This document shows, piece by piece, positions 51,578-59,492 of a stretch of DNA of 64,000 nt. The position numbers and the translations under genes are program-made. Position 1 is the stretch's first letter. Every line of letters begins with the position of its first letter. This DNA comes from Paenibacillus terrae (GTDB lineage Bacteria > Bacillota > Bacilli > Paenibacillales > Paenibacillaceae). The notes under the pieces were generated by a model, which did not search any database, was not told where the DNA came from, and saw nothing but the letters and a program-made list of their open reading frames with translations. The stretch lies in assembly GCF_000943545.1 (NCBI RefSeq), contig NZ_JTHP01000002.1, positions 154,208-218,207 on the forward strand, given 5' to 3'.

Positions 51578-53410
51578 TTACTCAACCGTTACACTTTTCG
51601 CCAGGTTACGTGGTTTATCCACATCATGACCCAAAGCGAGGGAAGCATAGTAAGCCAACAACTGGAGAGATACAACCGAAATCGCAGCAGACAGGATTGG
51701 AAGTGTCTTCGGAATTGCAAATACCTGATCCACGGACTTCAACAACTCAACAGCGTGCTCTTCGTACGTAATCGCAAGAACGTCTGCGCCACGTGCTTTC
51801 ACTTCCTTGATATTGCTCACGGTTTTCTCCAACACGGATTCCTGTGTTACCAAAGCGATAACCGGAATACCATCTTCGATCAATGCCAGCGTACCATGCT
51901 TCAGTTCACCCGCCGCATAAGCCTCGGAATGAATGTAGGAGATTTCCTTGAGTTTCAGGGAGCCTTCCTGTACTACAGCATAGTCCTGACCGCGACCAAT
52001 AAAGAACAGGTGCTTGTGGCTCGCGATTTGCTCAGCATAGGCTTTGATCGCATCTGCTTTACCCAGCATTTCTTCCACTTGCTCTGGCAGTGATTCCATA
52101 GCAGCCAACACTTGAGCTACTTGCTCATCCGTTTGTGTGCCACGTACTTGAGCCAGATACAGACCAAACAGGTAAAACGCAACCAACTGCGAAGAATATG
52201 CCTTGGTGGAAGCTACGGCAATTTCAGGTCCTGCCAGTGTAACCAACACATCATCTGCATCGCGGGCAATGGAGCTGCCAACTACGTTTGTAATCGCCAG
52301 TACATGAGCGCCGTTCGCTTGTGCTTCACGCAGTGCTGCCAACGTATCGGCAGTTTCACCGGATTGACTCACTACGATTACCAATGTCTCTGGTGTTACG
52401 ATTGGCGAACGATAACGATACTCGGAAGCCACGTCGTTTTCCACCGGAATACGAGCCAAGCTTTCAATAACCGTACGACCAATCAAACCAGCATTGTAGG
52501 CTGTACCACAAGCAACGATTTGAATATTGCGAATATTTTTAATTTGTTCTTCTGTAAGCTTCAACTCAGGAAGAACAACTCTTTTAGTTTCATTGTCGAT
52601 TCGGCCCAACATTGTGTCACGGTAAGCCTTAGGCTGTTCGTGGATTTCTTTCAACATGAAATGCTCATAGCCGCCTTTTTCCGCTGTTACAGCATCCCAT
52701 TCGACATGAATCATTTCCCGAGAAATAAATTGGCCTTCGATTGTCATTAATTCGACGGCATCACTGGTCAAAACAGCCATTTCGCCATCGTTCAAAATAA
52801 ATACATTGCGTGTATATTTCAGAATAGCCGGAATATCGGAACCGATAAAGTTCTCGCCTTCTCCCACACCGATAACCAGCGGGCTAGCTTGGCGAACAGC
52901 TACCAGCTTATTAGGCTCGTGCTCTGTCAGCACACCCAGTGCAAAGGCACCGCGCATAAAGGTAATTGCTTTTTGTACCGCTTTGACGATATCTCCTTTA
53001 TATTCACGCGCAATCAGATGAGAAATAACTTCCGTATCCGTTTCGGAAATAAAGGTATGACCTTCGCTGATCAGTTGTTCTTTCAGCTCCAGATAGTTCT
53101 CGATAATCCCGTTATGAACCACGGAGAACTTTTGGCTCTCATCCAAATGCGGATGGGAGTTTTCATCTGAAGGCTTACCGTGTGTTGCCCAACGTGTATG
53201 CCCGATACCTGCATGGCCTACCAGCGGCGCACCATCCAGCTTCGCTTCCAAATTCGCCAGACGACCTTTAGCCTTGGCTACTTGCAGTCCTGAATCTGTA
53301 AACACGGCAATACCCGCAGAGTCATAACCGCGGTACTCCAGCTTTTTCAATCCGTCAATCAATACCTCTTGCGTATTCTGATCACCAATATATCCTACAA
53401 TGCCACACAT
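51578..53410 (-). CDS. glmS: Glutamine-fructose-6-phosphate aminotransferase
   Basis: 610 residues: N-terminal glutaminase domain starting with the processed nucleophile (M)CGIVGYIGD, with RWATHGKPSDENSHPH and the HNGIIENY loop, and two SIS domains (EIHEQPKAYRDTMLGR, VVSQSGETADTLAALREAQA, C-terminal DKPRNLAKSVTVE). It makes glucosamine-6-phosphate, the entry to peptidoglycan and teichoic-acid amino sugars. ATG 53410 is the family start. Its mRNA leader contains a glmS ribozyme, giving feedback by the product. Confidence 0.97.
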   Translation of the reverse strand: MCGIVGYIGDQNTQEVLIDGLKKLEYRGYDSAGIAVFTDSGLQVAKAKGRLANLEAKLDGAPLVGHAGIGHTRWATHGKPSDENSHPHLDESQKFSVVHNGIIENYLELKEQLISEGHTFISETDTEVISHLIAREYKGDIVKAVQKAITFMRGAFALGVLTEHEPNKLVAVRQASPLVIGVGEGENFIGSDIPAILKYTRNVFILNDGEMAVLTSDAVELMTIEGQFISREMIHVEWDAVTAEKGGYEHFMLKEIHEQPKAYRDTMLGRIDNETKRVVLPELKLTEEQIKNIRNIQIVACGTAYNAGLIGRTVIESLARIPVENDVASEYRYRSPIVTPETLVIVVSQSGETADTLAALREAQANGAHVLAITNVVGSSIARDADDVLVTLAGPEIAVASTKAYSSQLVAFYLFGLYLAQVRGTQTDEQVAQVLAAMESLPEQVEEMLGKADAIKAYAEQIASHKHLFFIGRGQDYAVVQEGSLKLKEISYIHSEAYAAGELKHGTLALIEDGIPVIALVTQESVLEKTVSNIKEVKARGADVLAITYEEHAVELLKSVDQVFAIPKTLPILSAAISVVSLQLLAYYASLALGHDVDKPRNLAKSVTVE

Positions 53411-53669
53411 ATTCGTTATCCTCCCGATCATCATTTCACAGGACGACTCATCACAGGACTAACGTGTGCGGTAGATTGCGGAATAAAGTTCATTCATCTA
53501 TGAAGTTGTCAATGATAACTATAGAAATTACAGGCATCTCTTCACGAATGTAACGAAATTCCCAAACCGCGCACGCCAATGATGATGGCCGCACATTCAT
53601 GAAATGAATCTTATAATTTAGGTTATAAAATAAAAGCATCTATCGGTGCGTTGTGTAAACAGTTGCCTG

Positions 53670-53852
53670 CTTATTTTTCCGCTGCCGATTTACGGGTCGA
53701 TGCCTCACCGGAAGGTCCCCGCCGAATGTTTCGAACACCTTCACCTCGTCAGCTCGCTTTGCCGTGAACCCATCTGTGAGCAACATCATCCAAATTGAAT
53801 GATCTGCCTCACCAACAAGTTCCCCCGCGCAAAATCAAGCTCTGGCGCTTGT
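53670..53852 (-). ncRNA. glmS ribozyme: glmS glucosamine-6-phosphate riboswitch/ribozyme
   Basis: The minus strand shows the hallmarks of the glmS ribozyme: the cleavage neighbourhood AAGCGCCAGAGCTTG (cut before the G at 53848), the core GCGAGCTGACGAGGTGAAGG, then TTCGGCGGGGACCTTCCGG and a closing GC-rich stem region (CCGTAAATCGG). It lies about 260-440 bp before the glmS start codon. GlcN6P acts as coenzyme for self-cleavage, which destabilises the mRNA. Boundaries are approximate. Confidence 0.92.
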
Positions 53853-53998
53853 ATTACATTACCTTACAACCCTCACTTTCTCTTTCTGAGTCACAACATC
53901 CCTATATTATATTCAGCTCAGCATCATTTGGCAATGACACTTTATTCATATTTGCAAGTTCTGGTAAGTATTCAATTAAAAATAATATCTGCAAACGC

Positions 53999-54027
53999 GG
54001 TCGCCTGCTTACTTTGAACAGGCAACC
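53999..54027 (-). terminator. Hairpin after glmM
   Basis: On the minus strand GGTTGCCTG/CAGGCGACC arms, followed after a few bases by a T-rich tract. It would terminate the sigW-glmM transcript before the glmS promoter. Confidence 0.6.
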
Positions 54028-54042
54028 GACGTTTACAAAATT

Positions 54043-55383
54043 TTAAACCAATTCTTTTTTTACAACATCTACGATCTGTCCTACAAATTGCTCCAGCTCA
54101 TCCTTATCCGGACCTTCAGCCATAACACGAATAAGCGATTCTGTACCGGAAGCACGAACCAATACGCGTCCATTATCACCCAATTGCTGTTCCACCTGCT
54201 CAATCGCTTCTGCAATGGCAGGATTGCCCTCGTAATTGCGTTTGTCCTGTACACGCACATTAACCAGCACTTGCGGATACTGCTTCATGAGCGATTTCAG
54301 CTCACTCATCTTTTTACCGGAAGCTTTCAGGGTATCCACCAGTTGAATTCCAGTCAACATACCGTCGCCCGTCGTATTGTAATCGAGGAAAATAACGTGA
54401 CCAGACTGTTCACCGCCCAGATTAAAGCCGCCCCGACGCATTTCTTCCATTACATAACGGTCACCAACCGCAGTTTTTGCAGTCTTGAGCGCCAGCTTTT
54501 CCGTTGCTTTGTAAAAACCAATATTACTCATCACAGTCGATACAATAGTGCTGTCTTTGAGCTTTCCAGCGCGGTTCAGCGCATCCCCACAGATACAAAG
54601 GATATAGTCGCCGTCTACCTCTTCCCCGTTCTCATCAATCGCGATCAGACGGTCTGCATCGCCGTCAAAGGCCAGACCAATGTCAGCTTTCAAGCGACGC
54701 ACTTCCTCTTTCAGCTTCTCAGGATGGGTTGAGCCACAATGATCGTTGATATTCAGCCCGTTTGGCTCCGCACCGATGGTGTGAACTTCGGCTCCCAATT
54801 CCGCAAAAAGCTTCGGCGCCAGCTCATAAGCCGCTCCGTTCGCACAATCCAGTACGATTTTTAGTCCTTCAAAAGAATGGCTAATCGTTGTTTTTAAAAA
54901 CTCCAGATAATCGTAGCGAGAATGCTCGTCTACAACAACCGTACCTAATCCGCCGCCAATTGGACGAGGCAATTGATCTTCTTTCGCATCCATCAGCTCT
55001 TCGATTCTTAGTTCCGTTTCATCTGTCAATTTAAACCCGTCGCCGCCAAAAAACTTAATGCCGTTGTCTTCCACCGGATTGTGGGAAGCCGAGATCATTA
55101 CACCAGCGTCCGCTTTTAATTGACGTGTAAGATAAGCGACTCCCGGCGTTGAAACGATACCCAGACGAACCACATTAGCCCCGATAGACAGCAAACCGGC
55201 TACAAGCGCCGATTCCAGCATCAGACCGGACACCCGTGTATCCATACCAATAACAACTGTCGGTTTTTCTACATTCCCTGCTAAAACATATCCGCCGCAG
55301 CGGCCAATGCTATATGCCAGTTCTGCTGTAAGTTCCTGATTAGCAATGCCTCGAACACCATCTGTACCAAAATATTTCCCCAT
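54043..55383 (-). CDS. glmM: Phosphoglucosamine mutase
   Basis: 446 residues: N-terminal [15 protein letters not shown], active-site [17 protein letters not shown] with the phosphorylated Ser, metal-binding [13 protein letters not shown], sugar-binding GGEQSGHVI and C-terminal [15 protein letters not shown]. It converts glucosamine-6-phosphate to glucosamine-1-phosphate. It follows cdaR as in B. subtilis; CdaA, CdaR and GlmM physically interact in relatives, linking c-di-AMP to cell-wall synthesis. Confidence 0.97.
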   Translation of the reverse strand: MGKYFGTDGVRGIANQELTAELAYSIGRCGGYVLAGNVEKPTVVIGMDTRVSGLMLESALVAGLLSIGANVVRLGIVSTPGVAYLTRQLKADAGVMISASHNPVEDNGIKFFGGDGFKLTDETELRIEELMDAKEDQLPRPIGGGLGTVVVDEHSRYDYLEFLKTTISHSFEGLKIVLDCANGAAYELAPKLFAELGAEVHTIGAEPNGLNINDHCGSTHPEKLKEEVRRLKADIGLAFDGDADRLIAIDENGEEVDGDYILCICGDALNRAGKLKDSTIVSTVMSNIGFYKATEKLALKTAKTAVGDRYVMEEMRRGGFNLGGEQSGHVIFLDYNTTGDGMLTGIQLVDTLKASGKKMSELKSLMKQYPQVLVNVRVQDKRNYEGNPAIAEAIEQVEQQLGDNGRVLVRASGTESLIRVMAEGPDKDELEQFVGQIVDVVKKELV

Positions 55384-55442
55384 GTATAATGACTCCCTTT
55401 TTTGTCTAATGAACCTTAAATATTTACTACAGATAAATCATG

Positions 55443-56912
55443 TTATGGCTGACTGCTCTCCGGAGTTCCATTGGCAGAAGAATCTGCGCCGTTATGAGGA
55501 TTTGTTTTGTCCTCCGCAGCTGCACTGTCCCCGGAGCTTGCATCAGAGGAGCCGCCTTGACCGCTCTGGCCCCCCTGTGGCCTCTCCTGCCCCTTATTAC
55601 CACTACCGGAAGGGGTTGATTCATTCCCACTGCCCGGATTCGTTACAGCCGGCGTTGAAGGGCTCTCAATGTTTACCGTTGCCGTTAACTGGCTGGCGTT
55701 TCCGGATTGCGTAATGTATTTGGGCAGGCCTACCTTCAACGTAACCTCATGCTGACCAGCCCCCAGACCACTTACGTCTGCGACCAAACTAATATCATCG
55801 TTGGTTAAATTGCTTATCATATCCTGCGGCCCCTTCACGGTAACATCCATCGTCTTGTCCGCGGGCGTTGTAATAGTCGCAGTCGTCCCATCTCCTGCCC
55901 CTTGCACAACAATCGGAATGCCTGACAATGTCCGCTCCGCATCGGTCACCTGATTAGAAGGCGCAACTGTCACCTGAATTTGTATTGAGCCAGGCTCGAT
56001 TTTATCAGAACCGGCGGGCGCTGCCAAATTAGCTTGAACTGTTTGGGTCCCTGCTTCCGTTAATTGGCTCAGATCGAGTGTAGCCGTAACATAGGAGCTA
56101 AGGCTACTCAAAACATTCTGCGAAGCGTAAACGACCGCTTCTTTTACATTTGCATTAACTTTGGAAAGCGCCAAACCGTTCGGCAGCTCCCCGGAATAGA
56201 CAATCTTCACAGGCACGGACTTCGTTTGCTGGGTTACCGGGATTTCAACAGACACTGTGGAAGGCTCAATAACCGCTCCTGTAAGTTCCTGTCCCTTTTT
56301 GTTGTAAGCCTTCAGCTTCACCCGCTTCTGCTCAAATTTCTCCGAGATTCCCTCCGTATCCACAGCCCCCTGCACCGCAGCCACTGTACTCAACTGGCTT
56401 TTAGGCAAGGTGACCTTCACCGTTTGAGGGGCGACCACAGGCACTCCAAGCTGCAAGCCGGTATCCGGTTTACCCTTGGAAACAATAGAAACATCAAATG
56501 ATTTCGTTGCCTTTTCCTCAATCGTGACCGTAACACGATTAGGAGTCATAGACACCAATTCCAAGCCATTCGGCAGATTCGCTACAAGCGGTAAGGTTTT
56601 AGTACCTGCTCCTAATCCACTCAAATCCAATTGAGCCTGGTAATTATCTGCGAAAAAAGAAGTCAGCACGGAGCGCTGTCCTCTAACCTCCATCTTCACA
56701 TGGTCAGTATCCATTGTAGATAATACATATTTTGACTCATCCAAACCACTGGTCTGAATGCCTACATTATCAATCACTTTATTATCATAAGAAACGGTCA
56801 GCGTGGACGAAGGCGTGCCTGTGTCCAGATGAACCAATCCCCACAGCAAGACGGCAACCGCGAGTGCCAATATTTTAGAAATCGTATTGTTGTTAATCCA
56901 TTTGTCCATCAT
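55443..56912 (-). CDS. cdaR: CdaA regulatory protein with YbbR domains
   Basis: 489 residues: one N-terminal membrane segment (ISKILALAVAVLLWGLVHLD) and four extracytoplasmic YbbR repeats (recognisable by recurring segments like VKMEVRGQRSVLTSF, VKVTLPKSQLSTVA, VVYASQNVLSSL, MDVTVKGPQDMISN), then a 70-residue low-complexity tail rich in Gly, Ser, Asn and Gln from about residue 415. It regulates the diadenylate cyclase CdaA. Start ATG overlaps the cdaA stop by ATGA. The tail is longer than in B. subtilis CdaR. Confidence 0.92.
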   Translation of the reverse strand: MMDKWINNNTISKILALAVAVLLWGLVHLDTGTPSSTLTVSYDNKVIDNVGIQTSGLDESKYVLSTMDTDHVKMEVRGQRSVLTSFFADNYQAQLDLSGLGAGTKTLPLVANLPNGLELVSMTPNRVTVTIEEKATKSFDVSIVSKGKPDTGLQLGVPVVAPQTVKVTLPKSQLSTVAAVQGAVDTEGISEKFEQKRVKLKAYNKKGQELTGAVIEPSTVSVEIPVTQQTKSVPVKIVYSGELPNGLALSKVNANVKEAVVYASQNVLSSLSSYVTATLDLSQLTEAGTQTVQANLAAPAGSDKIEPGSIQIQVTVAPSNQVTDAERTLSGIPIVVQGAGDGTTATITTPADKTMDVTVKGPQDMISNLTNDDISLVADVSGLGAGQHEVTLKVGLPKYITQSGNASQLTATVNIESPSTPAVTNPGSGNESTPSGSGNKGQERPQGGQSGQGGSSDASSGDSAAAEDKTNPHNGADSSANGTPESSQP

Positions 56913-57742
56913 GAATTTCCACGGCCTCCCCTCCGATTCCAGAATGAGCCGCGTTTTTCCTTCAAAGATGGTGTCGGCCGCAGCTCCTCATACAGCTTGG
57001 ATATTAAGGATTCTTCCTTAATATCGCGCACGACCTGTCCATTGATAGCCAAAGAAATTTGCCCTGTCTCCTCTGATACCACCACAGTTACGGCATCCGT
57101 TACCTCACTCACCCCAATCGCTGCCCGGTGACGAGTTCCCAGCTCCTTGCTGATAAATGGATTTTCCGACAGTGGTAAGTAGCAGGCCGCAGAAGCAATC
57201 TGATTATTTTGAATAATGACCGCACCATCATGCAGGGGCGTATTTGGAATAAAAATATTGATCAGCAACTCGGAACTGACCACTGCCTGTGTCTTGATAC
57301 CGGACTCCGTGTATTCGTTTAGCCCCGTTTCGCGTTCAAATACGACCAAAGCCCCTATTTTTCTAAGTGATAAATAATTCAGCGCCTTAATCATTTCTCC
57401 GATTAACTTGTTTATCTCCTCATCATCCGCAGACGAACGCCCAAACAGCTTGCCTCGCCCCAGTTGTTCCAGGGCACGACGCAATTCAGGCTGAAAAATA
57501 ATGAAAATAGCTACCACACCAAAGGTAAACATCTGGTTCATCAGCCACTTGAGCGTATACAAATCAAACCACGTACTAACGGCCCAAATGAGCACCAGGA
57601 ACAGAATTCCTTTTAGCAATTGAACTGCACGCGTTCCACGAACAAGTAAAATAAGTTGATACATAATATAGGTTACGATCAGAATGTCGATAATATCTTT
57701 AATGGACTCTTTCCAAGTCAGGTCCGCGAAATAATCCAACAT
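56909..57742 (-). CDS. cdaA: Membrane diadenylate cyclase
   Basis: 277 residues: three membrane segments in the first 90 residues (for example IIDILIVTYIMYQLILLVRG) and a DAC/DisA_N domain with the active motifs TPLHDGAVIIQNN (DGA) and LGTRHRAAIGVSE (RHR). It makes the second messenger c-di-AMP from two ATP. ATG 57742 has GGGGG seven bases upstream. Four-base overlap with cdaR. Confidence 0.95.
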   Translation of the reverse strand: MLDYFADLTWKESIKDIIDILIVTYIMYQLILLVRGTRAVQLLKGILFLVLIWAVSTWFDLYTLKWLMNQMFTFGVVAIFIIFQPELRRALEQLGRGKLFGRSSADDEEINKLIGEMIKALNYLSLRKIGALVVFERETGLNEYTESGIKTQAVVSSELLINIFIPNTPLHDGAVIIQNNQIASAACYLPLSENPFISKELGTRHRAAIGVSEVTDAVTVVVSEETGQISLAINGQVVRDIKEESLISKLYEELRPTPSLKEKRGSFWNRRGGRGNS

Positions 57743-57963
57743 GCGCATGCCCCCGCAATTTTCTGTAGTGAGTAAGTGTAATATGTACACAGTATGCTCT
57801 CTCTATCTAGGTTATAACGATAAGGCCCGCGTTGCAAGCCGCACGACAAAAGAACCACTAAAAACAGTAAAATAAAGTACAAATCGCCAGCTTTATATAC
57901 AAAAAAAGCGCCTTTTCCAGCGGAAGAGGCGCTCGATATCATTCTTGCCAGTTCAAGCTTCTT

Positions 57964-58584
57964 TTATGGAGAGGACGTACCCCCGAACAAATCAGTAACT
58001 TTATACCAAATCCAGTCCAAGGTTTGATCAATACTTTTGACCTGTCCTGCAATGTGTGCTGTGGACGCTTGATAGTAGGAACCGTCGATCACAGTTACAT
58101 TCCCTTCCACATCGCCATATACCCGAGCCTTGCCATTTTGCACGGTCAAATCTCCAGCAATGGATTTACCTTCAGGCACGATCACAGTATCCCCTTGAAT
58201 AACAACCTGATCCAGATGGCTTCCCTTGACTACCAATTGATGGTCTGTGGTTGAAAAGCTTGCCATACTTGAGCATATAATAACAAGAAAGAAAGCAGCG
58301 GCCGTAACAGCCGGGTGCCTTTTCACCCAAGTCAGCATAGGCACCATTGGCGCTCTTCTATGCGGCGGCAAAGCATTCATAATGCGAAGTGTCAGCTCAT
58401 CCGATACACACGGCACTTGATGCCGTGTACCATAAAGCATCGCATCCGTCCGCTCCAGCTCTTTAAAACGCATGCGGCATTCCGGGCAGGTGAACAAGTG
58501 ATGCTCTAACTCCTGTTTGTCCTGCTCGGACAGGTCGCCATCCAGATAGTCATGCATAAAAGAGACGGCTTGTTTGCAATCCAT
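57964..58584 (-). CDS. rsiW: Anti-sigma-W factor with zinc-binding ZAS motif
   Basis: 206 residues: ZAS domain with HHLFTCPECRMRFKE (H-x3-C-x2-C) binding the sigma factor, a single membrane segment (HPAVTAAAFFLVIICSS, near residue 95-112) and an extracytoplasmic part of about 90 residues with beta-helix-like repeats (VIVPEGKSIAGDLTVQNGKA). It holds SigW inactive until cleaved by membrane proteases. ATG 58584 has AAAGGA upstream; a TTG three codons earlier is also in frame. Confidence 0.88.
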   Translation of the reverse strand: MDCKQAVSFMHDYLDGDLSEQDKQELEHHLFTCPECRMRFKELERTDAMLYGTRHQVPCVSDELTLRIMNALPPHRRAPMVPMLTWVKRHPAVTAAAFFLVIICSSMASFSTTDHQLVVKGSHLDQVVIQGDTVIVPEGKSIAGDLTVQNGKARVYGDVEGNVTVIDGSYYQASTAHIAGQVKSIDQTLDWIWYKVTDLFGGTSSP

Positions 58585-58734
58585 ATGAGCCAATCCTTTC
58601 TAATATTCTTCCGTGTTCCTCTATATAACATGCTCCGGCTTAGAAACTTTGCTCACTTTACATACGCTACAACGAGCAATATGTTTCACAAAAAACATCT
58701 GTGCGCGCACTTTCCAAGATCCTGAACACATAAT

Positions 58735-59301
58735 TTACAGCTTGTGCTCCAATTTTTTGCGTAGAAAATCCCGGCCCCGGTGAACCCTCGTCTTAATGGT
58801 AGTGACCGGAAGATTAAGCACATCGCTAATTTCCTGCAAGGAAAGCTCCTGCAAGTAACGCAAAACCATAATCGTCCTGTATTTGTCTGGAAGGCTGTCA
58901 ATGGCATCATGAATCAAGGATTGTGTCTCGGACAACAGCGTACGCCCTTCGGGTGTAAGCTCTTCGCTAGCGAGCATCGCATACCCATCCACACCTTCCT
59001 GCTCATTCATCTCAGCATCCAGTGAGTATGTAGGCTTTCTCCTTCGCAGACGGTCAATGCACAGATTCGTCGCAATCCGGTAAATCCATGTGGAGAACTT
59101 CTGCCCATGGTCATATTTCTCCAAATTACGATATACACGCAAAAAAGTTTCCTGCACCAGATCCTCCGCCTCATGGCGATTCCCAAGCATCCGGTAGGAA
59201 AGATGAAAAATCCGATCTTTATATAACTCGACTAGCTCCGCAAAAGCTCGCTGATCACCTTTCTGCACCAGCCTAACCAAGCGGCTTTCCATATTATCCA
59301 C
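58735..59301 (-). CDS. sigW: ECF sigma factor SigW
   Basis: 188 residues. Region 2: FHLSYRMLGNRHEAEDLVQE, KFSTWIYRIATNLCIDRLRR; region 4: PDKYRTIMVLRYLQELSLQE followed by IKTRVHRGRDFLRKKL. The length equals B. subtilis SigW (187). The preferred start is GTG 59301 because GGGGGAG lies six bases before it; the frame continues to 59358 without a ribosome binding site. It controls envelope stress and antibiotic resistance genes and is followed by its anti-sigma gene and the cda-glmM genes. Confidence 0.93.
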   Translation of the reverse strand: MDNMESRLVRLVQKGDQRAFAELVELYKDRIFHLSYRMLGNRHEAEDLVQETFLRVYRNLEKYDHGQKFSTWIYRIATNLCIDRLRRRKPTYSLDAEMNEQEGVDGYAMLASEELTPEGRTLLSETQSLIHDAIDSLPDKYRTIMVLRYLQELSLQEISDVLNLPVTTIKTRVHRGRDFLRKKLEHKL

Positions 59302-59351
59302 TCTATACTCCCCCAGACTTGCTGATGGGTTACTCATTACATTGTTATGAT

Positions 59352-59400
59352 AATTCATCGTAGTTCAATTTAATCGGAAAATCAACTGTAGCGTTGACAC
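59352..59400 (-). promoter_or_regulatory. Possible autoregulatory ECF promoter of sigW
   Basis: On the minus strand TGTCAAC is followed 16 bases later by CGAT, near the SigW consensus TGAAAC-N16-CGTA. The match is weak; autoregulation is known from B. subtilis. Confidence 0.3.
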
Positions 59401-59439
59401 CAATTGGACTCCTGCTCCGTCATATGCATGCAAACAACA

Positions 59440-59470
59440 CAATCGGGCACCCATAAGCGCCCGATTGCCT
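59440..59470 (-). terminator. Terminator of ppc
   Basis: CAATCGGGC/GCCCGATTG arms followed on the minus strand by TGTTGTTTG, 23 bp past the ppc stop codon. Confidence 0.75.
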
Positions 59471-59492
59471 GTGTTCATGCGGTCAAGCTGTA

